In this document: positions 7,978-16,935 of the stretch, piece after piece | Layout: every line of letters begins with the position of its first letter | Position numbering within the stretch: the stretch's first letter is position 1 | NCBI GenBank assembly: GCA_019359695.1 | Contig: JAHHGV010000021.1 | Coordinates: 78,663-142,662 of the forward strand | Direction of reading: 5' to 3' | Origin: Brasilonema angustatum HA4187-MV1 | Lineage (GTDB): Bacteria; Cyanobacteriota; Cyanobacteriia; Cyanobacteriales; Nostocaceae | Length of the DNA: 64,000 nt | Notes under the pieces: generated by a model | Told to the model about the DNA's origin: nothing | The model's database searches: none | The model's input: the letters and a program-made list of their open reading frames with translations, nothing else | Program-made: the position numbers and the translations under genes

Positions 7978-10900
7978 CTACTCTGGTAATCTCTCTAATA
8001 TCTCTCGTGCTTGCTCAGCCCTATATTCATCCTTATACTCAACATATATCTCCAAAGCTTTCTGCAAATTAGCCCTCGCCTCGGTGTAGTTTTCCTCTGC
8101 TTTTGCAAGCAATCCTAATTCCGCGTAGGTGTAAGCACTTAAATAACGATCGCCAAAATCGATATAGATTTGCAAAGCTTGTTGGTAATTGCACCTTGCT
8201 TCCTCATATTCGTGCAAGTTTTGGGCTACCTTTCCCAAGTGGTGGTAGGTGCGAGCACTTGAGTAGCGATCGCCAAAATCGATATAGATTTGCAAAGCTT
8301 GTTGGTAATTGCGCCTTGCCTCTTCAAATTCTCGCAAATCTTGGGCAACATACCCCAAGTTATTGTAGACGATAGCACACCAGTAGCGATCGCCAAAATC
8401 GATATAGATTTGCAAAGCTTGTTGGTAATTGCGCCTTGCCTCATCAAATTCTCGCAAATCTTGGGCTACTGCTCCCAACTGGTGGTAGGTGCCAGCACAC
8501 CAGTAGCGATCGCCAAAATCGATTTTGATTTGCAAAGCTTGTTGGTAATTGCGTCTTGCCTCATCAAATTCTCGCAAATCTTGGGCGACTATTCCCAAGT
8601 TGTGGTAAGTGCCTGCACTTGAGTAGCGATCGCCAAAATCGATTTTGATTTGCAAAGCTTGTTGGTAATTGCGCCTTGCTTCTTCAAATTCTCGCAACTC
8701 TTGGGCTACTGCTCCCAAGTTGTGGTAAGTGCCTGCACTTGAGTAGCGATCGCCAAAATCGATTTTGATTTGCAAAGCTTGTTGGTAATTGCGCCTTGCC
8801 TCATCAAATTCTCGCAATTGTTGGGCTACTGCTCCCAACTGGTGGTAGGTGTCAGCTTTCCAAAGTTGTTTTTCTCTTTCTTCTACACCTCCAAGTACAT
8901 CACAAATTTCCAAAGTCTTTTCGTAGGACTTTCTTGCTTGCTGGTACTGCTTCGTTTGCAGTTGACAATTACCCAGTCTTGCAATTGCCAATGGTATCTG
9001 ATAACCTGATTCTCCCTGGATAAATGCTTGTGAATACTTTTCCAAACGTTGACAAACTATTTCTGCCAACTTCAGGTTACTTTGGTTATCGTTAATCAAC
9101 TCAAAGTATTTTTTTAAACAAAAATATATGCTGATACTCTCTTGGTTATCCAAACAGATTTCCAGCGTATTGTAGAGATTTTCATACTCAAATTTGCAGT
9201 AGTTTATACCCCCTTGCCGCTCTTGCGCGTTCTTGGATTCCATCAATTCATTGTAATAATCTGCCAAATCTTGATAGTGCTTTTTAAATCCCTCTTGCAA
9301 AGTTTCACGGGTAGCATCATCAAGAACCTCTAACTTAGTTTTCAAAAAGTAGGGGAATACAGGTTGAATTGCCAGAAACGGTGAATCCTCTTCCCCCCCT
9401 CTCCTTGTAGGAGAGGGGCTGGGGGTGAGGTTCATCGGTGAAAGCAAACCCCAGTTAATTGCTTCTTGAATCGCCTCATCAAACTTATCAAAATGATAAT
9501 CTTTGAATGCTTCCTGTGTTTGCAATTTTTTGATATAGTTTGGAATATCCCTACGGTCGATAAACCCACTAAAAGGAGCCAAGCACAACAGTAACTTTTG
9601 CGCCTCTGGTGAGAGATTGCTGTGGGAATATTCTACACATTTGAGAATACTTGTCGTCTTCTCCTCACTCCCCGTATCCAACTTCACATCAGCCGACTGC
9701 AACGCCGAAAGAATCTCCTTGGGCGATTGGTTTTTAAAATTCGCCAGCACGACTTCCATCGCCAAAGGATACCCCGCCAACAGTTTCATCAACTTCTGAA
9801 AATCTTCGTCTTGACGAATAACGGGAATACGTTTTTCTGTGACGTGGCGTTGGAGAATTGCCTGTGCTAAGTCAGAACGTGCTTCTTTGTCTAGCCCTTG
9901 CAATTCATAAATATTGTTTTTAAAAGTCGTTGCTTGCAACCAATCTTCACGACTGCGGGAACCCAGAATCACCCGCGTTCTTCCGCCTATCAATCGCGTC
10001 AAAAAATCTTTGATTTGGTTGCGTTCTGTTTCTGGTAGAGTATTTTGAATCGCCAGCGGTTGCCCAGTCACCGATTCCAAATTATCCAGAATCAAAATAC
10101 AAGATTCAGCGCGGAGTGTTTTTAGTAACTTTTGCTTTTTGGCTTCTGGCAGCATCCGATGAAAGTTGTCAAACCTATCATAAATCTTGTTGCCAATCTC
10201 CCAGATGATTTGCTCTAAATTCCACGCCTTCTCGTCATACCCAAAATAAAAGATATCTTTTGCAAAACACGTCGTCTGCCACCATTGGCGCAAATATCTT
10301 AGCAGAGTGCTTTTACCTGTTCCCCCCATTCCCTGCAACAGCAAGATATTGTGTCGCAGCAATGACTTTTCAATTTTGAGAATCTCCAAATCTCGCCCGA
10401 AAAATCCATATTCTGGCGACGTGAAGCGATATCTTTCACCTTCAGTTTGCCAAAATTGCTCTTCTTCTTGTGGCGTGAATTCTCGCAGGTTCAACTTCAC
10501 CGCTTGATTGCTGTAAACCACAGGTAGCAACCAATCTTCCAAATCAATGTGCTTGTTGAAATAAGCTTTGCGCTTCTTGTCATTAAAAAGTTCCAACCTG
10601 CCGAGGCGTATCGCTTCGCTGATATCCTTGTGATCAAAAAGATGAGCATAAACTTGCTGCATCATCAGCTTGGCAGCATCCACCATGACGGTATACCCCA
10701 TCGCCACTACCATCTGCATCCCTGCAGCCATCAACTGACTTCCGAGACTGGTTTCTCTGTAATCTCCCCCTTGCCCTGGAGGCAAAGAAGCAGTAGAAGA
10801 AACCTGCTTCCCCGACTGACAAGCATTGAGAAGACACACAGGAATTTCCTTACCCGTCAGCAGATTCGCCAACTCCGTCGCCTCCACCGGATCTGCATCG

Positions 10901-11700
10901 CCTTTGGTTTCTCCTTCCAAAAACAGAAACGCCTTCACTCCGTCGTAAGGTTGCAAATCATTACGTCCCCATCTCAACTGATAAGCATAAGGATTTGCGG
11001 TTTCTTTTTGGATATCCTTATATTTCATCACCGCACCGTGGGTGTCAAAGTGGATGATGTGATAAAACCCCGCGCCTTTTTCTTCCAGATGTCTTGCTAG
11101 TGCTTCATAAGTACCTGGGCGCAGTAATTCCACATTCACCGCCAACTGACTATTCTCTATCGCGTCAATCAGCGATCGCGAAATGGTACGATAACCAACA
11201 TCATGTTCTTCATTCGGTCGTGCTGTCACCACCAGTAAATTAATCACGGGTGACTGTGGAATGTTCGCCTGCTTTGCCCCACGTTTTACATTCCTACGCA
11301 CCATCACACAGTCTACCGCCAATGGTCGCGGATAGCCAGGTTCCCACAAAGCTTCCCAGTGCAGTGCTTGAAAGTCCGGAGTTTTCCCGACAATTTCTAT
11401 CTGTAGGGGATTATGCCCTTTGCGTAGCCGCTGATATTGACTATAAGCATCTCTATCTCTAAAAACTTGGTTAAATAAATTTTCCCCATACTTTTTAATA
11501 CTGGCGGCTGCCCTTTCGGCTATGATCGTGTCGCTAAAGGGAAACTCCAGCCACTCTTCAAAATACCACTCCAGTTCTCTTTCTTCTTTAGAAGTGAATG
11601 GGTTAGTGATTGTAAGTGAATATTCTTCCTCTTCAAATCTCAGAGTTACCTCAAAGCCGGTGTCGGTTTTCTCTTCTTCCCGAATCGTGATGACTGGCAT
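7978..11700 (-). CDS. CHAT protease - STAND/NB-ARC-type NTPase - TPR protein
   Basis: 1240 residues. N-terminal CHAT (caspase-like) domain, about residues 100-400, with the expected catalytic pair: His221 in HFDTHGAV and Cys294 in LLNACQSG. A STAND-type NTPase follows (about 430-720): P-loop GMGGTGKST (457-465), Walker B LILD (536-539), arginine-containing GSRSR (580-584) and GYPLAM (643-648). The C-terminus carries tetratricopeptide repeats; six 40-residue units at about 952-1191 are nearly identical, then a diverged seventh. The architecture suggests a signal-triggered protease of the immunity or programmed-death kind. Residues 757-773 (NLTPSPSPTRRGGEE) are a translated REP-like repeat, a linker-like insertion. 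No obvious operon partner; its stop faces the small membrane protein. Confidence 0.9.
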   Translation of the reverse strand: MPVITIREEEKTDTGFEVTLRFEEEEYSLTITNPFTSKEERELEWYFEEWLEFPFSDTIIAERAAASIKKYGENLFNQVFRDRDAYSQYQRLRKGHNPLQIEIVGKTPDFQALHWEALWEPGYPRPLAVDCVMVRRNVKRGAKQANIPQSPVINLLVVTARPNEEHDVGYRTISRSLIDAIENSQLAVNVELLRPGTYEALARHLEEKGAGFYHIIHFDTHGAVMKYKDIQKETANPYAYQLRWGRNDLQPYDGVKAFLFLEGETKGDADPVEATELANLLTGKEIPVCLLNACQSGKQVSSTASLPPGQGGDYRETSLGSQLMAAGMQMVVAMGYTVMVDAAKLMMQQVYAHLFDHKDISEAIRLGRLELFNDKKRKAYFNKHIDLEDWLLPVVYSNQAVKLNLREFTPQEEEQFWQTEGERYRFTSPEYGFFGRDLEILKIEKSLLRHNILLLQGMGGTGKSTLLRYLRQWWQTTCFAKDIFYFGYDEKAWNLEQIIWEIGNKIYDRFDNFHRMLPEAKKQKLLKTLRAESCILILDNLESVTGQPLAIQNTLPETERNQIKDFLTRLIGGRTRVILGSRSREDWLQATTFKNNIYELQGLDKEARSDLAQAILQRHVTEKRIPVIRQDEDFQKLMKLLAGYPLAMEVVLANFKNQSPKEILSALQSADVKLDTGSEEKTTSILKCVEYSHSNLSPEAQKLLLCLAPFSGFIDRRDIPNYIKKLQTQEAFKDYHFDKFDEAIQEAINWGLLSPMNLTPSPSPTRRGGEEDSPFLAIQPVFPYFLKTKLEVLDDATRETLQEGFKKHYQDLADYYNELMESKNAQERQGGINYCKFEYENLYNTLEICLDNQESISIYFCLKKYFELINDNQSNLKLAEIVCQRLEKYSQAFIQGESGYQIPLAIARLGNCQLQTKQYQQARKSYEKTLEICDVLGGVEEREKQLWKADTYHQLGAVAQQLREFDEARRNYQQALQIKIDFGDRYSSAGTYHNLGAVAQELREFEEARRNYQQALQIKIDFGDRYSSAGTYHNLGIVAQDLREFDEARRNYQQALQIKIDFGDRYWCAGTYHQLGAVAQDLREFDEARRNYQQALQIYIDFGDRYWCAIVYNNLGYVAQDLREFEEARRNYQQALQIYIDFGDRYSSARTYHHLGKVAQNLHEYEEARCNYQQALQIYIDFGDRYLSAYTYAELGLLAKAEENYTEARANLQKALEIYVEYKDEYRAEQAREILERLPE
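8128..8847 (-). repeat. six near-identical 120-bp TPR-coding repeats
   Basis: Six units of 120 bp each encode 40 residues around EARRNYQQALQI.IDFGDRY. Each contains the HIP1 octamer GCGATCGC followed by CAAAATCGAT. Differences are concentrated at a few codons (DRYSSAGT, DRYWCAGT, DRYWCAIV, DRYSSART, DRYLSAYT), as expected from recent expansion by unequal recombination. Confidence 0.92.
9393..9430. repeat. REP-like element inside the CHAT gene
   Basis: CCCCTCTCC TTGTA GGAGAGGGG plus CTGGGGGTGAGG, a member of the cyanobacterial palindromic repeat family that usually lies between genes. Read on the minus strand it gives LTPSPSPTRRGG without breaking the frame. Confidence 0.8.
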
Positions 11701-12258
11701 GGTGTGACACTTTTAACACAAAAAAGAATATTTAGTTATAGACTACACATTCGCTGTTTGCGTTTCCGTATAGCTGTATCATCTCCAGGGCAAGGCGGTT
11801 GGAAATTCTCTCTACTTACTGTCACTGCTGGTTCGCACTATTTATTACACGTACAACGTAGATTTTTTGGGCGTTTTTGAGTATAATTTAAAATAAATTA
11901 ACTTTTTTATACCGTTTATTTTAGTGAAAACACTAGCAATTTTGTCTTTATTAACTTACAAACTGTCAGCAAAGTAGCCATCATGAACTGCGTACACCCT
12001 TCGGGGAGAACCTTCGGTTCCGCTTCGCTAACGGCAGTTGCTACCCTTCGGGAAGCCGCCTCCGGCGTCTACAAGTCGGGAAACCCGAACGCCAGATACC
12101 AAGTGAGGGAAACCCTCCTGCAGTACTGGCTCCCCAACGCACTGCCTCACCAGAACACATGAAAATACCTCTTAGCCTGTTCCCTGTTCCCTGTTCCCTG
12201 TTCCCTGTTCCCTATTTTCAAGTCAGGGTTTTCTACTATTAAACATTGGAATCGATTT
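11701..12258. other. divergent intergenic region with mosaic repeat
   Basis: Separates the CHAT gene from the kinase gene. About 11985-12165 is a G+C-rich mosaic repeat (TACCCTTCGGGAAGCC, TACTGGCTCCCCAACGCACT), and 12176-12213 holds about five heptamers TTCCCTG. Promoters of both genes must lie here but no motif could be fixed. Confidence 0.6.
12176..12213. repeat. heptameric tandem repeat (TTCCCTG)n
   Basis: About five units of CTGTTCC, the short tandemly repeated repetitive (STRR) class known from heterocystous cyanobacteria. It lies 45 bases before the kinase start. Confidence 0.85.
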
Positions 12259-14019
12259 ATGTCAGATCCCAACATTGGTCGTTTACTCGGCAAACGCTAC
12301 GAACTCCAGGAGATAATTGGTACTGGAGCAATGGGTAGAGTCTATCGTGCTAAGGACATTTTGTTGGGTGGCGTACCTGTTGCTGTGAAGTTTCTGGCTC
12401 TATCCACCCAAAATCAAAATCTGCGAGTGCAAGAACGCTTTGAGCAAGAGGCAAAAACCTGTGCCATCCTTGGACAGAAAAGCATCCACATTGTCCGAGT
12501 CATGGACTATGGCGTAGACGAGAATGATACTCCGTTCTATGTTATGGAATACTTGCAAGGAAGCAGTCTGAGCAATATCATCCGCCACCAACCACTCTCT
12601 TTACCAAGATTTTTGAATTTGGTGCGTCAAATTTGCTTGGGATTACAGTGCGCTCATAATGGTATCTTTGTACAAGGGAAAATATGTCCAATTATTCACC
12701 GCGATATTAAGCCCAGTAATATAGTGGTCATTCAAGACCATAGTTTCGGCGAATTAGTCAAAGTTCTAGATTTTGGTATTGCCAAGTTACTACATGCCGA
12801 TAGCAGCTATACTGACTACTATTTAGGCACTCTTGCTTATTCTTCTCCCGAACAGATAGACGGTCAGGAATTAGATAACCGTGCTGACATTTATAGTTTG
12901 GGAGTCATGATGTTTGAGATGCTTACAAGCAAAATTCCCCTAGTCGCATCAACCAACTCTTTTGGAGCATGGTACAAAGTACACCACTATCAGCAACCAC
13001 GTTCCTTTGCTGAAGTTGCACCCAATCTAGAGCTACCACAGAGTGTGAAAAATTTGGTTATGAGTTGTTTGGCTAAGACACCAAGCTCACGTCCCCAAAG
13101 TATAAACGAAATTCTTCAGGTTCTGCGATCTTTAGAACAGGGCGATGCTCCTCTGGAGCCGCCCCTTTGGGGCTCTCGCGCAAGTGAAACTTTGCCAAAT
13201 ATAAATCAAGCTCCAACTGTCTCTGTCTTAATCAAAACAGATGTTGATACCAAGTTGCGTTCAGAAATAGCATTTAGAAATGGGGGAGGAACCCAGACTC
13301 ACACAGTCAGAGAGTCAGGGAGTGTGGAAGTGTGGGAGTCTGAAAAAATATCCTTTTCTCGCTTTTTTGCTCCTTCCTCATCGTCACCCCACATACTATC
13401 TTTGAATTCAACTCAGTATGACGACAACAGCCAAGCAGTGACGCTATCATCTGGATTGATACAGGAAATTGTACAGCAAGCTTGTTGGCCCTCGAATAAA
13501 CCGATCGCCGATATCGTCTTTCCTAGTCCTCTGGGTTTGAATGGTAAGGTACTACCTGCCTTGTGGGTGATGCTACCGCATTTGGAAATTCAAAAGCGTT
13601 TGGTTTGTAAGCGCTATAATCAATTTCTTTTTATAACTTCTCCTCACCCCATGCTGCTATGGATTACCCTCATCTACAACGCTATGCATGGTGCAAAATG
13701 GCTAACATACTACATTGATCTCAAAACAACTTTCGGGCAAAAAATCACTCGCCTACTCAGACAAACAGGTTACTATCCAATACTGTTCTTTACTCGGGAG
13801 ACACCAAATCGTTGTGTTGATGTATTATTCTCAAGTATTGCTTCTACACAACGCCTGTGGTTACATCACTGGGTAACGATGAGCAACAAGCTGGTATCTT
13901 CTGCCGAACCACAATTTAGTAAAACTTTACTTAAAACTGAGTATGAAAAGATCAAACCCCATATTTTGGCAAAGATACAAGCAATGGATACAGATTCATC
14001 ATTTGACCTTTTCGGCTGA
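12259..14019 (+). CDS. Ser/Thr protein kinase with unknown C-terminal domain
   Basis: 586 residues. A Hanks-type kinase fills residues about 14-290: glycine loop GTGAMGRVY (21-29), Lys44 in VAVKFL, catalytic HRDIKPSN (147-154), DFG (171-173) and SPE (196-198). All catalytic residues are present, so it should be active. Residues about 295-380 are low complexity and include stretches that look like translated intergenic repeats (EPPLWGSRAS; TVRESGSVEVWESE). Residues about 385-586 form a folded-looking region with conserved-looking aromatic residues (LWVMLPHLEIQKRL, GAKWLTYYIDLKTTFG) that I cannot assign. No transmembrane segment is evident. Substrate unknown. Confidence 0.9.
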   Translation: MSDPNIGRLLGKRYELQEIIGTGAMGRVYRAKDILLGGVPVAVKFLALSTQNQNLRVQERFEQEAKTCAILGQKSIHIVRVMDYGVDENDTPFYVMEYLQGSSLSNIIRHQPLSLPRFLNLVRQICLGLQCAHNGIFVQGKICPIIHRDIKPSNIVVIQDHSFGELVKVLDFGIAKLLHADSSYTDYYLGTLAYSSPEQIDGQELDNRADIYSLGVMMFEMLTSKIPLVASTNSFGAWYKVHHYQQPRSFAEVAPNLELPQSVKNLVMSCLAKTPSSRPQSINEILQVLRSLEQGDAPLEPPLWGSRASETLPNINQAPTVSVLIKTDVDTKLRSEIAFRNGGGTQTHTVRESGSVEVWESEKISFSRFFAPSSSSPHILSLNSTQYDDNSQAVTLSSGLIQEIVQQACWPSNKPIADIVFPSPLGLNGKVLPALWVMLPHLEIQKRLVCKRYNQFLFITSPHPMLLWITLIYNAMHGAKWLTYYIDLKTTFGQKITRLLRQTGYYPILFFTRETPNRCVDVLFSSIASTQRLWLHHWVTMSNKLVSSAEPQFSKTLLKTEYEKIKPHILAKIQAMDTDSSFDLFG

Positions 14020-14476
14020 AAGGAATATACTACTCACCCGTGTGATTTCTACACCATCGTTCCATCCTTTTGTAAACTTTTTTTAACAAGATATGTATAC
14101 AATCATGAACTAAGTTATAAGAAATATAAATACAAAGAGGATGAATAATGGAATTTAGAGTAAACTAATGACTGTGTTTACATGAGCTAGACTAGTTAAA
14201 CGCTAGTTGATGGAAAACACGTGCAATGGCATTTATCCTCCAAACCTGCAATTTAGTAGCAGCGGAGTGTCGTAGATGCGTAAAGCGAGTGTGGCCCAAT
14301 GTTAAGCAAAACGATATACGTCACAAAGTGAAACTCACTTGCAAAAGATGAATGATCGTTGGTAAAATCTCTAATCGTAGTTGATCATCTAAGTTGACGC
14401 CCCGGCATCCCCAGCTCCTTTCCTTCTTGGAAGTTAGCAAGAGAAGGAGGTCGCCTACTATGGCGGCGCTACTACT
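14020..14476. other. intergenic region between kinase and nblA 3' ends
   Basis: No gene seen. Around 14430-14460 the sequence CTCCTTTCCTTCTT and AAGAGAAGGAG could fold into a hairpin that terminates nblA on the minus strand; no long T-run supports it. A short fragment of mosaic repeat appears near 14265-14300. Confidence 0.4.
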
Positions 14477-14677
14477 CTATGCTGCCCAGGTCGATCCTTC
14501 GTCTATTCCCCATTGGTGCTTAAGAAGCTGTTTATAAGTCGCTTCCCGAAGTACCATCTGCTCATAGAGCTTGACTAAAAAGTCTTTAGCTTGGTCGTGG
14601 CTCATATGCTGCACCTGAGTGGCGAATGAGTGAATGTTGAATTGCTGTTCGAGGCTCAGTTCGATTGGTTGATTCAT
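14477..14677 (-). CDS. nblA: phycobilisome degradation protein NblA
   Basis: Small adaptor that binds phycobiliproteins and brings them to the Clp protease when nitrogen or sulfur runs out; in heterocystous species it is also induced during differentiation. The 66 residues match the family almost throughout: MNQPIELSLEQQFNIHSF, then AKDFLVKLYEQMVLREATY and LLKHQWG. An AGGAG ribosome-binding site lies 7 bases before the ATG. It is single, with a long upstream region and an nblB-like gene next upstream on the same strand. Confidence 0.95.
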   Translation of the reverse strand: MNQPIELSLEQQFNIHSFATQVQHMSHDQAKDFLVKLYEQMVLREATYKQLLKHQWGIDEGSTWAA

Positions 14678-15535
14678 GATGAACTCCTAAAAAGAAAAAG
14701 TAAAGGTGATATAGCCGTCGGCTGAACTAATAGGGTATATAGCTAAATTTTTATTTGTCCAAAATATTTTTACCTCCGTATTACGAACGATAACAATAGT
14801 TTGACAAATTGCCCATACCCTAATGGGTAATTTTTCGGTTGTGAGACCTTGTTGGTTAAGCCAACTGATATAGATCCCAAGTTTGTTGAGGCAGATTCCG
14901 GGAAAATATGGGTTTTTGAACCCTTTTTTTGGAGAAACTCCCTTAGTTTTCCCTAGTTTTAGATTCGGGCTGTTTAAAAATGTAGAAATTGTTACATAAC
15001 TACACTGATATAGACAGAAGCTATTGCGCTCTTGTCCCACAAACCCTGTTTCTTTAGGGTATTTCAGGTAGGTAAGAATGAATTATATTCGCTCTACCTC
15101 ATTGAGTGCAAGATGTCAATTACACAAAATAAGATAATTAGCCTCCTGAGTTAGAAACTTAAGAGGCTATAAGTATATGTATCAAACTGTAAACAGGAAA
15201 AAAGCTCAGTATGAACAAATTTTTAATGGTATGGAGCAATACGGTTCACTGAGTCACCGAAGAGGCAGAGGGGAAGGGCGCAGGGAGAGGGGGAGAAAAC
15301 CATTAAGATGAATCCAGAAATCTTAGGCTGTGGATGCCTTGTTGAATCGGGCTGCGCGTCTGTCTGTCAATCTTTTTTTATTCAAAAAATTAATTTAGGG
15401 GCTTGTACCAATATCGCAGGGTAATTCTTTCTCCCTTGCTCACTGCTCCCTGCTCACGCCAGGTGCTACAACGGGGGGAACCCCCGCAACGCACTGGCTC
15501 CCCAGCATGGTTCAGTCATGCTAAAGCCAGATGCT
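14678..15535. other. long leader/promoter region of nblA
   Basis: About 860 bases between the nblB-like gene and nblA. A 117-codon frame at 14687-15040 on the minus strand has odd composition and no family resemblance, so I do not call it. The right end (about 15440-15535) is a mosaic repeat with ACGGGGGGAACCCCCGC. A 15270-15300 purine-rich stretch (GGGGAAGGGCGCAGGGAGAGG) is another repeat fragment. nblA is nitrogen-controlled in other cyanobacteria, so its NtcA-responsive promoter should be here, but no GTA-N8-TAC was found. Confidence 0.45.
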
Positions 15536-16201
15536 TCAAGCTTCAGTTAAAGATTTTTTGGCTTCAGTTGCAACAGCTTCTACTTCATCATTCGCCAAAG
15601 TTTCCAAGATGGATTTTGCATCTGTACCGCCTAAACGATTTAAGGCTTGTACCAGCCTATAGCGCACTTGCCAATCTGGATCTGTTGCATAGGGAGCCAA
15701 CAAGGGAATAGCCTGCAAGTCTCCCAATTCGCCAAAAGAACTAATGGCTGCAGTTTTGACTAAATCATTTTCTGAAGAAAGTGCCGTTTTTAGCAACTCA
15801 AAACTTCTTGGATCGTTCAACTCTCCGAGTGTAGCGATGATGCTGAATTGTACAATCCACTCGTTGCTGGTTTGGTAGAGTTGTTGTAAATCGTCAAAAG
15901 CCTCACGCAGCCCAAGAGCACCCAAACAATCTGCTGCGGCTGCTTGAACATCAGCTTCGGGATCATTGAGCAAGCGATCGCGCAATATGTTTAGAGATAA
16001 ATCTAAATCTTGTTTACCCAGGGTATCCAACTGACTCACAGCTGAGTACCGTACACGGGAATTGCTATCATTTACGGCATTTTGAACCAACTCAAAACCT
16101 AGCTTTGGCTCTAATTGACGAATTTGGTTGACTGCTCGCAAGCGATCGCCTAAATCTTGAGATTCCAGCAGTTGCTTGACAGATTCAGGAGTAATACTCA
16201 T
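15536..16201 (-). CDS. nblB: HEAT-repeat protein, NblB-like
   Basis: 221 residues made of HEAT/PBS-lyase repeats from end to end, for example SRVRYSAVSQLDTLG, ADVQAAAADCLGALG, DLVKTAAISSFGELGD and WQVRYRLVQALNRLGG. The length and the start MSITPESVKQLL with RLRAVNQIR match the NblB group, relatives of the CpcE/CpcF bilin lyases that act in phycobilisome disassembly, possibly by detaching chromophores. The neighbouring nblA supports this. A generic bilin lyase or scaffold is the alternative. The 3' end abuts a mosaic repeat. Confidence 0.72.
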   Translation of the reverse strand: MSITPESVKQLLESQDLGDRLRAVNQIRQLEPKLGFELVQNAVNDSNSRVRYSAVSQLDTLGKQDLDLSLNILRDRLLNDPEADVQAAAADCLGALGLREAFDDLQQLYQTSNEWIVQFSIIATLGELNDPRSFELLKTALSSENDLVKTAAISSFGELGDLQAIPLLAPYATDPDWQVRYRLVQALNRLGGTDAKSILETLANDEVEAVATEAKKSLTEA

Positions 16202-16282
16202 TTAATTATCCTAATTTTCAAAAATGTTTTCAAAAAATAGTTAACCAGTTATCAGTCATCAGCTCATTTTGGCTTGATAACT

Positions 16283-16360
16283 GTTCCCTGTTCCCTGTTC
16301 CCTGTTCCCTGTTCCCTGTTCCCTGTTCCCTGTTCCCTGTTCCCTGTTCACTGTTCACTG
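16283..16360. repeat. heptameric tandem repeat, 9 x GTTCCCT + 2 x GTTCACT
   Basis: Eleven heptamers in phase. The last two units overlap the end of the CBS-domain gene, and its TGA stop (16355-16357 on the minus strand) lies within a GTTCACT unit. Confidence 0.9.
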
Positions 16361-16822
16361 ATCTTGACTCGCTGCCATTGCTCGAATGATGTCACCACGA
16401 GTGAGGATACCAATAACTTGGCTCTCGCTGTCAAGTACTGGTAGGCGGTGGATGTTGCGATCGTGCATGAGTTTAGCGGCTTCTGTGACTGTTTTGTCAG
16501 GATCAATAGTGATCGGGTTTTTGCTCATGACTTCGCCAACAGTTTGCCCAAGTGCTTTGTGCAAGTCACGTTCGTAATCTCCAGGATTTTCCAAATAAAT
16601 GACGCTATCAAGAAACATAATGTAAGCCGGAGGGGTTACACCAGTTTGTTGCCACATTAAGTCCGTTTCTGAGATAATACCGACTAACTTCCCAGCGTCA
16701 TTCACAACTGGTAGTCCACTAATGCGTCGTTCTGCCAGGATTTTAATCGCTTCCTGTAGAGGAGTTTCTAGTTGGACGACGATTGGATCACGGCTCATGA
16801 TGTCGGCAACTGTTTTAGGCAT
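16355..16822 (-). CDS. CBS domain-pair protein
   Basis: About 155 residues from MPKTVADIMSRDPIVV; an ATG at 16891 would add 23 unlike residues. Two CBS motifs: residues about 8-60 (RRISGLPVVNDAGKLVGIISETDL) and about 95-150 (MHDRNIHRLPVLDSESQVIGILTRGDII). CBS pairs bind adenine nucleotides or related ligands and sense energy state; stand-alone pairs like this are common in cyanobacteria, with unknown partners. The stop codon lies in the adjoining heptamer repeat, so the C-terminus may vary between strains. Confidence 0.88.
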   Translation of the reverse strand: MPKTVADIMSRDPIVVQLETPLQEAIKILAERRISGLPVVNDAGKLVGIISETDLMWQQTGVTPPAYIMFLDSVIYLENPGDYERDLHKALGQTVGEVMSKNPITIDPDKTVTEAAKLMHDRNIHRLPVLDSESQVIGILTRGDIIRAMAASQDQ

Positions 16823-16935
16823 TGGCTTGCTGTCACTTTTTATTAATCTACCTGGTTTATTGTAAAGAATTGTGGGTGTTAAGCTTATCACGTTAATACA
16901 TTGTTACTTATCGGGAAGTAGAGGAAGAAGAATAA

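Noticed and set aside
8128..8847. CRISPR-like regular spacing in the 120-bp repeats
   Set aside because: The period is one TPR unit, the sequence is continuous coding DNA and there are no spacers.
7978..11700. Multi-gene defence island around the CHAT gene
   Set aside because: Neighbours are housekeeping or nif genes; no nuclease, helicase or toxin-antitoxin genes nearby.
14687..15040. 117-codon frame upstream of nblA
   Set aside because: Odd composition, no family pattern, and it ends within the nblA leader; more likely non-coding.
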